Positions 17,368-26,154 of a DNA stretch of 64,000 nt are shown here, in pieces. The DNA is from Niallia sp052318935 (GTDB lineage Bacteria > Bacillota > Bacilli > Bacillales > Cytobacillaceae), in NCBI GenBank assembly GCA_052318935.1, contig JBQRKO010000009.1; one strand, given 5' to 3'. Under the pieces are notes generated by a model. That model was not told the origin of the DNA and made no database searches. It worked only from the letters and a program-made list of their open reading frames with translations. The position numbers and the translations under genes are program-made. Position 1 is the first letter of the stretch; each line of letters begins with the position of its first letter.

Positions 17368-18606
17368 CTACTGTATAGATTTTGGCAGAATACCGTCTGG
17401 ACTGATAAGAGAGACAGAAAACGTATCATTAAAAATTTGCTGCGCCATTTTATTAACAGCTTCTATTGAAACTTGATCAATCTGATTAACCATTTCGTCT
17501 AATGAACGATGTTTTCCTAACATCAATTCATTTTTCCCATTACGGCTCATTCGACTGTTCGTACTTTCAAGACTTAACATTAAACTTCCTTTTAATTGCT
17601 CTTTACTATTGATTAATTCTTTTGTTGTAATTCCATCTCTCTTTAAGTTTTCTAATGTTGTTTGTATAGTTTCATATAAATCATCTAATTGCTTTGCACC
17701 AGTACCGCCATAAATAGTAACAATTCCACTATCCTGAAATCCAGAATGATAAGAGAAAATGGAATAAGCAAGCCCTTTTTGTTCCCTTACGTCTTGAAAC
17801 AGTCTGCTGCTCATACTTCCGCCTAAAATATTATTTAAAGTAATTAGGCTGTACATATCTTCATGACCAACTTTTAACCCTTCATATCCTAAACAAAGAT
17901 GTGCTTGTTCTGTCTCTTTTTTTCTTGAAAGCTTGCTTACATGGAACTTCGGTTTATTGATTAAAAGTTCACTTTTTCCAGCTTCATAATGACCAAAATA
18001 CTTTTCTACTTCCATTATAAAGGATTCAGATATATTGCCAGCAATAGAGATAACTACATTTTCAGGCGTATAATGCTCATGCATATACTGTCTTAATGTA
18101 TCTCCATTAAAGGTTGCCAATGTTTTTTCAGTTCCTAAGATCGGATAACCTAATGGATGTCTTTCAAACACTGCTTGACTTAACAGATCATGAACGATAT
18201 CGTCAGGTGTATCATCATACATTTTTATTTCTTCATACACAACATTTTTTTCTTTATTTAACTCTCCTTCTTCAAATATTGAGTTAAAAAACATATCTGC
18301 AAGCACTTCTAACGCAATATTACAGTGAGTGTCCAACACTTTCGCATAATAACAAGTATATTCTTTTGAAGTAAACGCATTTACTTGACCACCGATACTG
18401 TCAAAAGATTCTGCGATTTCTCTAGCATTTTTTGTTTTTGTTCCTTTAAATAACATATGCTCTAAAAAATGAGAAACACCATTATTTTTTTCATCCTCAT
18501 TACGAGACCCTGTTCCAATCCATACACCAATTGCAACTGAACGAACGGTCGGTATATTTTCTAATACAATTCGAACTCCATTTTGGCAAGTATATCTCTT
18601 TATCAT
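17368..18606 (-). CDS. mlpA: M16-family zinc protease MlpA
   Basis: A 412-residue pitrilysin-type metalloprotease (YmxG). The ATG at 18606 follows AGGAGGAACCTTC. The inverted zinc motif HFLEH lies at residues ~45-49, with the third ligand expected in VVYEEIKMYDD. The C-terminal half has the usual inactive M16 repeat (GLAYSIFSYHSGFQDSG). Its position between ylxY and ymxH matches B. subtilis. Confidence 0.95.
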   Translation of the reverse strand: MIKRYTCQNGVRIVLENIPTVRSVAIGVWIGTGSRNEDEKNNGVSHFLEHMLFKGTKTKNAREIAESFDSIGGQVNAFTSKEYTCYYAKVLDTHCNIALEVLADMFFNSIFEEGELNKEKNVVYEEIKMYDDTPDDIVHDLLSQAVFERHPLGYPILGTEKTLATFNGDTLRQYMHEHYTPENVVISIAGNISESFIMEVEKYFGHYEAGKSELLINKPKFHVSKLSRKKETEQAHLCLGYEGLKVGHEDMYSLITLNNILGGSMSSRLFQDVREQKGLAYSIFSYHSGFQDSGIVTIYGGTGAKQLDDLYETIQTTLENLKRDGITTKELINSKEQLKGSLMLSLESTNSRMSRNGKNELMLGKHRSLDEMVNQIDQVSIEAVNKMAQQIFNDTFSVSLISPDGILPKSIQ

Positions 18607-18832
18607 GAAGGTTCCTCCTGTTCTATTTGCCAATTATATAAGCTTATGCGATTGCTAGTATATCTTATTCCTATTATTTTTACCAATGTTTGGTTCGAAA
18701 TGCCAATGTACACTAGTTGCTGCTGGCTGATTAAGAGCGCTACTAGTGTTTCCTGTACGCTGTAGATGGACAGTATCTAATTCGAGAAAACCACATTCTG
18801 CTAGGATGAAAAATAACTGCTATCACTGTATC

Positions 18833-19789
18833 TTATTTGGCAACTACTACATTTCTTTCTTCACTTAACATTTCAGATACGGTGTTAATTTCTAAACCTT
18901 TTGCTTGTATTTGTACGATTAAACTTTCTAATGCACTTGCTGTTGATGCGGTTGGATGCATTAAAATCATGGCCCCATTATGCACTTTTCCGACCACTCG
19001 ATGGATCAACACATTTGGTGCTGGTTTTTGCCAATCGATCGTATCAATCGACCACATAAGCGTTCCTAATTTGTAATTATTCGCTATTTTGACTGTTTCC
19101 ATATTATAACTTCCACTTGGTGGAGCAAACCAGGTTACTGCCTTACCAGTTGTTGCCTCTATCACTTCATTTGTTTTCGTAATTTCCTCTTTTATTTGCT
19201 CAGAACTGATTTTGCTCATATCAGGATGGGTATAAGAATGATTTCCGACTTCATTTCCTGCTTCCACGATCATTTTTGCTAAGTCAGGATTTTTCTGCGT
19301 CCATCTTCCTTCTAAAAAAAAGCTCGCTTTCACATGATGTTTTTTTAATATTGCTAACATATCCGGCAAATATTCATTTCCCCATGCAACATTAATAATA
19401 AAGCATACCATTTGTTTATTTGGATTTCCTTTGTAAATTGGGGATGGGGGCAAATCCTTTAAATGAACGGATGGTCTTATTTGTTTAAATACAAGGTTTT
19501 TTTTATTAAATTTTCCGGAATCTTTCATTTTATGATAAGATGCATCTACATTTACCTCTAATCCGTTTATACCTGGGATTGCTTTCCACACTGGGTCTAG
19601 TTTTGCATCCTCTGGTTCGATGCGAAAATCATCCGCTTTCTTGCTAATTTCTTCATATAGTTCATTTTTATTCGCACCAACTAGTACACTGTTACTTTTT
19701 AAACTAGCTACATATGTATTTGACAAAGGATTATTTACAATGATCCAAGAAACTAGTAATAAACCTATTAAAGGAATCGCTTTTTTCAT
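18833..19789 (-). CDS. ylxY: YlxY-type polysaccharide-deacetylase-like protein
   Basis: A 318-residue exported protein: Lys-Lys start, one hydrophobic signal/anchor segment (residues ~4-20), then a NodB-like domain from ~125. The usual first motif TFDD, which supplies the catalytic Asp, reads FIINVAWGN here, while the metal His motif HSYTHPD and later WSIDTIDW and MILMHPT are kept. The loss of the first motif suggests altered or no deacetylase activity; I recall the same feature in B. subtilis YlxY. It lies directly downstream of pnp. Confidence 0.88.
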   Translation of the reverse strand: MKKAIPLIGLLLVSWIIVNNPLSNTYVASLKSNSVLVGANKNELYEEISKKADDFRIEPEDAKLDPVWKAIPGINGLEVNVDASYHKMKDSGKFNKKNLVFKQIRPSVHLKDLPPSPIYKGNPNKQMVCFIINVAWGNEYLPDMLAILKKHHVKASFFLEGRWTQKNPDLAKMIVEAGNEVGNHSYTHPDMSKISSEQIKEEITKTNEVIEATTGKAVTWFAPPSGSYNMETVKIANNYKLGTLMWSIDTIDWQKPAPNVLIHRVVGKVHNGAMILMHPTASTASALESLIVQIQAKGLEINTVSEMLSEERNVVVAK

Positions 19790-19980
19790 ACGTTCTCCCC
19801 CCTTTTTACATAATTATGTGCAAAAAGGACAAGGTAGAACGAAATTGAGGATTTACTGCCCGTCTCAGTATAGAAACTAGCTTGATTTCCCCTCAAAACA
19901 TTGTATGTATGGAAAGAAGGATAAGTAATGGCAGACTCTAAAATAAATAAAGGCCGGGGCTCTGTCCCCATTTTCACAAA

Positions 19981-20060
19981 AAAGGGTGACTCTTATAGAA
20001 AGAATTTGTTCTACAGCAAGTTGCTGTAGTAATACAAGCTTCTTTAGAGTCATCCCTTTA
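19981..20060 (-). terminator. Large terminator hairpin after pnp
   Basis: AAGGGATGACTCTAAAGAAG pairs with the complementary arm ending TAAGAGTCACCC, and an inner CTACAGCAA/TTGCTGTAG stem closes the loop. The minus strand then has TTTTTT. It begins 17 bases after the pnp stop. The rest of the 287-base gap before ylxY shows nothing recognisable. Confidence 0.85.
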
Positions 20061-20076
20061 TTTCTTCATTTTTACA

Positions 20077-22197
20077 TTATTTTTTTGCATCTTCCGCTTG
20101 TTCTTTTTGTTCACGTAAAACCGCTTTACGGGAAAGATTCACTCTGCCTTGTTTATCTATTTCTGTTACTTTTACCAGTATTTCATCACCAAGTGCAAGA
20201 ACATCTTCAACTTTTCCTACTCTCTCTTCTGCTAGCTCAGAAATGTGTACAAGTCCGTCTTTGCCATTAAAGATTTCAACAAATGCACCGAATTTCTCAA
20301 TTCTTTTTACTTTCCCAAGATACATTTGTCCTACAACTACTTCACGTACAATATCTTCAATGATTTGTTTCGCTTTTTTATTCATTTCATCATCTACAGA
20401 TGAAATAAATACTGTTCCATCTTGTTCAATGTCAATTTTTACACCAGTTTCTTCAATAATTTTATTGATTTGTTTTCCGCTTGGTCCAATAACATCACGG
20501 ATTTTATCAGGGTTAATTGACATCATTAATATTTTTGGTGCATAAGAAGACAATTCTTCTCTTGGTGTATTAATTGTTTTTAACATGGAATCTAAAATTT
20601 GCATGCGACCTATTTTAGCTTGTTGTAACGCTTCTTCGAGAATTTGTCTCGATAATCCTTCAATTTTAATATCCATTTGAAGAGCTGTTACACCTTTTTC
20701 TGTTCCTGCAACTTTAAAGTCCATATCGCCAAGGTGATCTTCCATTCCTTGAATATCTGTTAAAATACTATAGTATTCTCCAGATTTAATTAATCCCATT
20801 GCAATACCAGCAACAGGTGCTTTAATTGGAACCCCAGCATCCATCATCGCAAGTGTACTAGCACAAATACTAGCTTGTGAAGTAGATCCATTTGATTCTA
20901 ACACTTCTGATACAAGACGAATCGTATATGGAAAATCTTTTTCAGAAGGAATAATTGGTTCTAACGCTCTTTCCCCAAGTGCGCCATGCCCTATTTCACG
21001 ACGTCCTGGTCCACGCATTGGTCCTGTTTCTCCAACACTAAAGTTTGGAAAATTATAATGATGCATAAAACGTTTTTCTTCTTCTACACCAAGACCATCT
21101 AATATTTGAACATCACCTAATGCACCTAATGTACATATGCTCAACGCTTGCGTTTGACCACGAGTAAACAGACCTGATCCGTGTGTACGAGGCAATAAGT
21201 CTACTTCAGAGGAAAGTGGACGAATTTCTTCTAAACCACGTCCATCTGGTCTTACTTTATCTTCGGTAATAAGACGACGCACTTCATTTTTCACTAATTT
21301 ATCCAATATTTGTTTTACTTGTTTTAACTCTTCCTCGTTTACTTCTTCTGCTTCATATTTTTCGATAACAGCATTTTTCACTTCTTTAATAGCAGCTTCT
21401 CTTGCGTGTTTTTCTTGCACTCTGATTGCATCTAGCATATCTTTTTCACATAACGCACGCACATCTGCTTCAATATCTGCATTCAGTTCATATAATTGAA
21501 CTTCCATTTTCTCTTTGCCGATTTCTTCAACCACTTTTTCTTGGAAGGCAATTAATCGTTTAATTTCATCATGACCAAACATAATTGCTTCAAGCATTAC
21601 TTCTTCAGGAACTTCGTCCGCTCCTGCTTCTACCATGTTAATCGCATCTTTTGTTCCAGCAACAGCTAAGTTGATATCACTTTTTTCCGCTTGCTCTACA
21701 GTTGGGTTAATGACAAATTCGCCACCAATTCGGCCTACAAAAACACCTGCAATTGGTCCGCCAAAAGGAATGTCTGATACGGATAGTGCTAAGGAAGATC
21801 CAAACATTGCCGCCATTTCTGTTGAACAATCTTGATCCACACTCATTACTAAGCTTACTACTTGTACTTCATTACGGAAACCGTCTGCGAATAGTGGGCG
21901 AATTGGTCTGTCAATTAAACGGCTTGCTAGAATAGCTCTTTCACTTGGTCTTCCTTCCCGTTTAATAAAGCCTCCTGGTATTTTCCCTACTGCATACAAA
22001 CGCTCTTCGTAGTTAACTGTCAACGGGAAAAAATCTAAATTTTTCGGTTCTTTTGACGCAGTCGCAGTACTTAAAACAGCTGTATCACCGTACCTAACTA
22101 AAACTGCACCGTTTGCTTGTTTTGCTAATTGTCCTATCTCGACTGTAAGCTTCCTTCCAGCCCAGTCAATGGAATACACATGTTTCTCTTGTCCCAT
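20077..22197 (-). CDS. pnp: Polyribonucleotide nucleotidyltransferase (PNPase)
   Basis: A 706-residue 3'-5' phosphorolytic exoribonuclease. Two RNase PH domains flank an alpha-helical region; the second holds DGRGLEEIRPLSSEVDLLPR and FNFPNFSVGETG-like motifs with the catalytic segment around GVPIKAPVAGIAMGL. A KH domain (ISSVDDEMNKKAKQIIEDI region) and a C-terminal S1 domain (GQMYLGKVKRIEKFGAFVEI) follow. AGAGGGG precedes the ATG. It lies downstream of rpsO, as is nearly universal, but is separated here by a terminator and repeat B4. Confidence 0.98.
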   Translation of the reverse strand: MGQEKHVYSIDWAGRKLTVEIGQLAKQANGAVLVRYGDTAVLSTATASKEPKNLDFFPLTVNYEERLYAVGKIPGGFIKREGRPSERAILASRLIDRPIRPLFADGFRNEVQVVSLVMSVDQDCSTEMAAMFGSSLALSVSDIPFGGPIAGVFVGRIGGEFVINPTVEQAEKSDINLAVAGTKDAINMVEAGADEVPEEVMLEAIMFGHDEIKRLIAFQEKVVEEIGKEKMEVQLYELNADIEADVRALCEKDMLDAIRVQEKHAREAAIKEVKNAVIEKYEAEEVNEEELKQVKQILDKLVKNEVRRLITEDKVRPDGRGLEEIRPLSSEVDLLPRTHGSGLFTRGQTQALSICTLGALGDVQILDGLGVEEEKRFMHHYNFPNFSVGETGPMRGPGRREIGHGALGERALEPIIPSEKDFPYTIRLVSEVLESNGSTSQASICASTLAMMDAGVPIKAPVAGIAMGLIKSGEYYSILTDIQGMEDHLGDMDFKVAGTEKGVTALQMDIKIEGLSRQILEEALQQAKIGRMQILDSMLKTINTPREELSSYAPKILMMSINPDKIRDVIGPSGKQINKIIEETGVKIDIEQDGTVFISSVDDEMNKKAKQIIEDIVREVVVGQMYLGKVKRIEKFGAFVEIFNGKDGLVHISELAEERVGKVEDVLALGDEILVKVTEIDKQGRVNLSRKAVLREQKEQAEDAKK

Positions 22198-22289
22198 TCA
22201 TAAACCCCTCTCTACTTTTTTCACTTGTTAGAGGTTTTGGTCTTATATAAAGTACTACCTAAACCTACTTAATTATGTTTCTAATTGTG

Positions 22290-22425
22290 ACTTGCGCTTT
22301 TCTTTGTCTAGCTCCACCGCCTAGCCCTGAAGAAAAATAACCCTTCGCCTCTAAAAGTAAAAAGCACTTTTTGAGGCAAATGAACATTTTTCTTCAGGGC
22401 TAAACAAGGCGCTTGCGCTTTTCTT
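22290..22425. repeat. Hairpin repeat family B, copy B4
   Basis: Reverse orientation from ACTTGCGCTTTTCTTTGTC to GGCGCTTGCGCTTTTCTTA, with CCTCTAAAAGTAAAAAGC and GAACATTTTTCTTCAGGGC inside. It lies between the rpsO terminator and the pnp ribosome binding site. Confidence 0.83.
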
Positions 22426-22534
22426 ATAGTATACACATTTTGTGTTACTTAAAAACTAATTGCTATGTAATCTTTAAGTTATTTATCCTATATAAGGTTA
22501 TTGTTATAGATTTATTGATAATTTTCCAGCACAA

Positions 22535-22566
22535 TAAAAAAGCGGGAACAAGTATCCCGCTTTTTT
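22535..22566 (-). terminator. Terminator of rpsO
   Basis: AAAAAAGCGGGA / TCCCGCTTTTTT with an ~8-base loop, immediately after the rpsO stop codon. It is flanked by A-run and T-run. Confidence 0.93.
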
Positions 22567-22569
22567 AAA

Positions 22570-22839
22570 CTATCTACGTAAACCAAGTTTGTTAATTAAA
22601 ACACGGTAACGTTGAACGTCTTTATTACGTAGGTAAGTTAAAAGATTACGACGTTTACCTACCATTTTTAAAAGACCACGACGTGAGTGATGATCTTTTT
22701 TATGTGTACGTAAATGATCATTCAAATTGTTAATTGACTCCGTAAGGACAGCGATTTGAACTTCTGGAGATCCAGTATCGTTCTCATGCGTTTTGTACTC
22801 ATTGATAAGTTCGTTTTTACGTTCTTGAGTGATTGCCAT
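22570..22839 (-). CDS. rpsO: 30S ribosomal protein S15
   Basis: An 89-residue 16S rRNA-binding protein of the small subunit platform. HKKDHHSRRGLLKMVGKRR is the conserved rRNA-contact segment. A strong GGAGGTGA lies upstream of the ATG. Located between ribC and pnp as usual in Bacillus. Confidence 0.99.
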   Translation of the reverse strand: MAITQERKNELINEYKTHENDTGSPEVQIAVLTESINNLNDHLRTHKKDHHSRRGLLKMVGKRRNLLTYLRNKDVQRYRVLINKLGLRR

Positions 22840-22876
22840 CCTGTTTCACCTCCTATATCCTATTACACTAATCCCC

Positions 22877-22918
22877 GTTTACCGAGCAAAACGTTGGTGA
22901 TTCGATTTGCCAAGCAAA
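22877..22918 (-). promoter_or_regulatory. Structured 5' leader of rpsO (possible S15 autoregulation site)
   Basis: In the rpsO leader the minus strand has two adjacent small hairpins: TTTGC-TTG-GCAAA (22906-22918) and GTTTTGCTCGGTAAAC (22877-22892). S15 is known to repress its own mRNA through leader structures in several bacteria, including Geobacillus. I cannot show that this leader matches that motif. Confidence 0.35.
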
Positions 22919-23057
22919 GGTTGTTTTTAGTACGTTTATAAGAATAACCTTTTTTTTAAAAAAAAGCAAGAAAATCCATTATACTTTTTTCGTAAATTAA
23001 TAAATCTTCCTTTTTTTATAAAAGTGCCTATTTTATATTTTGCAAATCATATTCCTG

Positions 23058-24011
23058 TTAGTTTTTTTCGAAATATTCGATTGCTGTTTGTTTATCTTTT
23101 TCTATTTGGCTAACTAATTCTGCGATGCCATTGAATTTCTTTTCGCTTCTTATACGGAAGTGCCACTCCAGCTCGACTTTTTCACCATATATATCTTGAT
23201 TAAACTGAAAGATATGTACTTCTACAGATTGAGTTGTTTTGTCTGGATGAAAGGTTGGTTTTGTCCCAACATTACACACTCCATTATACCAGCATTCATC
23301 CACCTTTATTCTCACCGCATATACTCCTTGTGGAGGCAGCAATAATACATTTTCACTGTCTATATTAGCAGTTGGAAACCCAATTGTCCTGCCCCGTTTA
23401 TCTCCGTGAATAACGTATCCTTCGACCGTATAGTATCTTCCAAGCAAAGAAGGAATATATTCCATGTCGCCTTTTAATATATAGGAACGAATCAATGTAG
23501 AACTTACTTTTTCCCCATGGAAAGTTTCTTTATTTATAATAGTCGTTTGAAAACGCCCTCTTCCATGCTTTCTTAACGTTTCAGCTGTCCCTTCTGCCAA
23601 TTTACCATATGTATAATCAAATCCAGCCACAACATGAACCACATTTAACCGTATTAAAAACTGATCGACAAAATCTTGAGGAAGAAGATTAGCAAACTCT
23701 TTTGTAAATGTAATAATAAATAAGTAGTCCATTCCGAGTTTTTTAATCTGTGCAACCTTTGTTTCATAGGATGAAATATGATCAACACGCCTAGAGTCAT
23801 TCCCTAATACTACTGATGGATGTGGGTCAAATGTTAATACGCCACTTTTACATCCTTTTTTATCTGCGATTGCTTTCGCTTCTCCAATTACTTTCTGATG
23901 TCCTAAATGAACTCCATCAAAATAACCTAATGCCATAACTAATGGAGGAAAATTCTTATCGTTTAAATATTCAGCGTAATTCATTCTCACAACTTCCACT
24001 ACATGACTCAC
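23058..24011 (-). CDS. ribC: Bifunctional riboflavin kinase / FAD synthetase
   Basis: A 317-residue enzyme that phosphorylates riboflavin to FMN and adenylates FMN to FAD. The N-terminal nucleotidyltransferase domain contains GYFDGVHLGHQKVI and TFDPHPSVVLG. The C-terminal kinase domain contains GDKRGRTIGFPTANI and NGVCNVGTKPTF. A GGTGAG site lies close to the ATG at 24011; a start a few codons further in is possible. It follows truB by 48 bases. Confidence 0.95.
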   Translation of the reverse strand: MSHVVEVVRMNYAEYLNDKNFPPLVMALGYFDGVHLGHQKVIGEAKAIADKKGCKSGVLTFDPHPSVVLGNDSRRVDHISSYETKVAQIKKLGMDYLFIITFTKEFANLLPQDFVDQFLIRLNVVHVVAGFDYTYGKLAEGTAETLRKHGRGRFQTTIINKETFHGEKVSSTLIRSYILKGDMEYIPSLLGRYYTVEGYVIHGDKRGRTIGFPTANIDSENVLLLPPQGVYAVRIKVDECWYNGVCNVGTKPTFHPDKTTQSVEVHIFQFNQDIYGEKVELEWHFRIRSEKKFNGIAELVSQIEKDKQTAIEYFEKN

Positions 24012-24059
24012 CTTTTTCTAGCTATAAATAATTTTTATTTAGGATAATATTTTTTGTCC

Positions 24060-24977
24060 TTATTCTAGTACTTTTAATATTTTATTTGGTTTTATTTTTC
24101 CTGGTTTTGTCGGATGGTGGACATAAATTGCCAACGCTTCCCCTGATGTTGATTCCATTACAATTGGTTCCTCTATTGCAAGTAAAGAGGACGGGGTATC
24201 CAGTACACTTCCATTACGAACCTTCATTGCTAATGTATCATTTATTTGATATTTCGGCAAATAAGATACTGCGCCTTCTATCGGCAGCAAACTTCCTTGC
24301 AATGATCCGTCTGCCATTTTTTCTTCTATTTCAGCAAAGGTTAAACAATCTGTTTTTGTCATCGTCGCTGATCTTGTCCTAATTAGATCAGACATATGTG
24401 CTGGAAGTCCAAGTTTTTCGCCAATCATAACCGCAAGTGTTCGTATATACGTTCCTTTACTGCAATCAACCGTAAAACGGAAAGAAACTTGATCTCCTTT
24501 CAAGTTATCCCAATCTTCTAATAAGCGCAAGGAATAAATCGTCACTTCTCTTGTCGGCCTGTCCACTTCAATCCCTTTTCTTGCATATTCATATAAACGT
24601 TTTCCATTTACTTTTACGGCTGAGTACATTGGAGGCGTTTGTTTAATAACACCAGTAAGCGATTGAAAAACTCCTTCGACCATTTCTCTTGTAATCGTTT
24701 CTGTCACCTTTTGTTGCTGAACGATTTCACCAGAACTGTCTTCTGTTGTTGTGGAGTATCCTAATGTTACTTCTCCTTCATACGTTTTTCCTGCATCCGT
24801 TATATATTCTGCAACTTTTGTAGCTCTTCCTAAACAAATAGGAAGTACACCTGTTACATCCGGATCAAGCGTGCCAGTATGTCCAATTCGTTTCATACGA
24901 AGTATTTTCCGCAGCTTAAAAACACAATCATGTGATGTCATTCCTTTTGGTTTCCATAAAGGTAAAATCCCTTCCAT
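24060..24977 (-). CDS. truB: tRNA pseudouridine-55 synthase
   Basis: A 305-residue enzyme modifying U55 in the T-loop of tRNAs. The ATG at 24977 is supported by AGGAGTG upstream; an in-frame GTG three codons earlier overlaps that site. GHTGTLDPDVTGVLPICLG carries the catalytic Asp. MYSAVKVNGKRLYEYAR and CSKGTYIRTLA are also family motifs. In B. subtilis rbfA and truB are adjacent; here a terminator and MITE copy 3 separate them, so truB probably needs its own promoter. Confidence 0.96.
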   Translation of the reverse strand: MEGILPLWKPKGMTSHDCVFKLRKILRMKRIGHTGTLDPDVTGVLPICLGRATKVAEYITDAGKTYEGEVTLGYSTTTEDSSGEIVQQQKVTETITREMVEGVFQSLTGVIKQTPPMYSAVKVNGKRLYEYARKGIEVDRPTREVTIYSLRLLEDWDNLKGDQVSFRFTVDCSKGTYIRTLAVMIGEKLGLPAHMSDLIRTRSATMTKTDCLTFAEIEEKMADGSLQGSLLPIEGAVSYLPKYQINDTLAMKVRNGSVLDTPSSLLAIEEPIVMESTSGEALAIYVHHPTKPGKIKPNKILKVLE

Positions 24978-25152
24978 TTTTATCACTCCTTTTTTATGTA
25001 AATAGGTTCTTTTATATTTTTTATCATACTTTTCACTTACAAACTCACATGGAGACAGATTCTAACTTAATCAAGGCAAAGTGAGCGAAGCGGATCTTTA
25101 CTAATAGGAGTAAACCGCAACATACGGAGCACCATCTTTAGTGTTTTCCATA

Positions 25153-25362
25153 GGCTGTTTTCTCAAAGTTTGTTGTTTTTTACATAAAAAAACATTTGAA
25201 AAAGTGTTTCTTAGCAGCCTGAATACACGTAGACTCCTGTGGGAATGCGAGAAAGACGAGACCCCACAGGAGCGTATGCGACGAGGAGGCTCGACGCTCG
25301 CTAAACGGACGAAGTGTATTCAGGGTGCGAGTTTAAAAGCAACCATCTATACGAAAACAGCC
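25153..25362. mobile_element. MITE-like element, copy 3 (210 bp)
   Basis: The cleanest copy: ends GGCTGTTTTCTCAAAG and CGAAAACAGCC, perfect 8-bp target duplication TTTCCATA at 25145-25152 and 25363-25370. The interior has GTAGACTCCTGTGGGA, its near-complement ACCCCACAGGAG, and GCGTATGCGACGAGG. It lies between the rbfA terminator and truB. The 24978-25144 part of this gap has no recognisable feature. Confidence 0.92.
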
Positions 25363-25371
25363 TTTCCATAT

Positions 25372-25480
25372 AAAAAGGGTGGCACCTCATATGTCATTCC
25401 CTTTTTCAATACGAAAAGAAGAGATATCCCTTCCTTTATTACTGATTTTTGGGAGTTTGACATAAAATGGAGCCACCCTC
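25372..25480 (-). terminator. Very long stem-loop terminator after rbfA
   Basis: The arm at 25377-25402 (AGGGTGGCACCTCATATG...) pairs with 25451-25479 (...CATAAAATGGAGCCACCCT) over ~26 imperfect pairs, with a ~48-base loop. The minus strand then reads CCCTTTTTA. It starts ~14 bases after the rbfA stop. Confidence 0.75.
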
Positions 25481-25493
25481 TTCTATCATCACA

Positions 25494-25853
25494 TTACTTT
25501 TCTTCTGAATGATCGTCTTTTGCAATTTGATGAAGCAATGTGTCGATTCGATTTCCGTAATCAATCGATTCATCAAACTCAAAAGAAATTTCAGGAGTTT
25601 TGCGCAAGCGAATTCTCTGACCTATTTCAGAACGAATAAATCCTTTTGCTTTTGCAAGGCCTTTTAACGTATTTTCACGCTGTTCTTTATCTCCTAAAAT
25701 GGAGATATAAACCGTTGCCTGTTGAAGATCTCCTGTAACATGTACATCTGTCACCGTTACGAACCCAATGCGAGGATCTTTAATCTTACGACTAATAATC
25801 TCACCAAGTTCTTTTTTCATTTGTTCTCCAACACGATTTGGTCTAAGGCTCAT
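25494..25853 (-). CDS. rbfA: Ribosome-binding factor A
   Basis: A 119-residue KH-like protein assisting late 30S maturation around the 16S 5' end. The N terminus RPNRVGEQMKKELGEII and the KDPRIGFVTVTDV and IRSEIGQRIRLRKTPEI segments are family hallmarks. Last gene of the rimP-nusA-infB group, 19 bases after ylxP. Confidence 0.97.
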   Translation of the reverse strand: MSLRPNRVGEQMKKELGEIISRKIKDPRIGFVTVTDVHVTGDLQQATVYISILGDKEQRENTLKGLAKAKGFIRSEIGQRIRLRKTPEISFEFDESIDYGNRIDTLLHQIAKDDHSEEK

Positions 25854-25872
25854 CTTATTTCACCTCATTTTA

Positions 25873-26154
25873 TTAAAGCCATTCTACATCAGTGATTGTT
25901 CTCTCTATTTCTGGAAACGAGTCAATAAATGTCAATGCATGCTGTAATTCAACTTCCACCGATTTTTGTGCAGAAGCAACTGCTGCAATTGCTATTTTCG
26001 TTCGCTGCCATGTATTTTGAAAGTCAACTTCTGATACAGAAATATTATATTTTTGTTTTAAGCGGGTTGTCACTCTTTGAAGGACAGCCCGCTTCTCTTT
26101 TAATGAATGTGCATCATAAATGATACATTCAAAGGTCATTAGACCAACAATCAT
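25873..26154 (-). CDS. ylxP: DUF503 protein YlxP
   Basis: A 93-residue DUF503 protein of unknown function, always found between infB and rbfA in Bacillus. SLKEKRAVLQRVTTRLKQKYNISVSEVDFQ is the conserved core. The ATG overlaps the infB stop (ATGA). Confidence 0.92.
   Translation of the reverse strand: MIVGLMTFECIIYDAHSLKEKRAVLQRVTTRLKQKYNISVSEVDFQNTWQRTKIAIAAVASAQKSVEVELQHALTFIDSFPEIERTITDVEWL

Noticed and set aside
19786..19977. 63-residue minus-strand frame upstream of ylxY
   Set aside because: No ribosome binding site or family signature, and it overlaps the ylxY leader and start.
25141..25512. 123-residue plus-strand open frame over MITE copy 3
   Set aside because: The frame is created by the MITE and adjoining hairpin; similar short frames appear in other copies but are not conserved in length or sequence.
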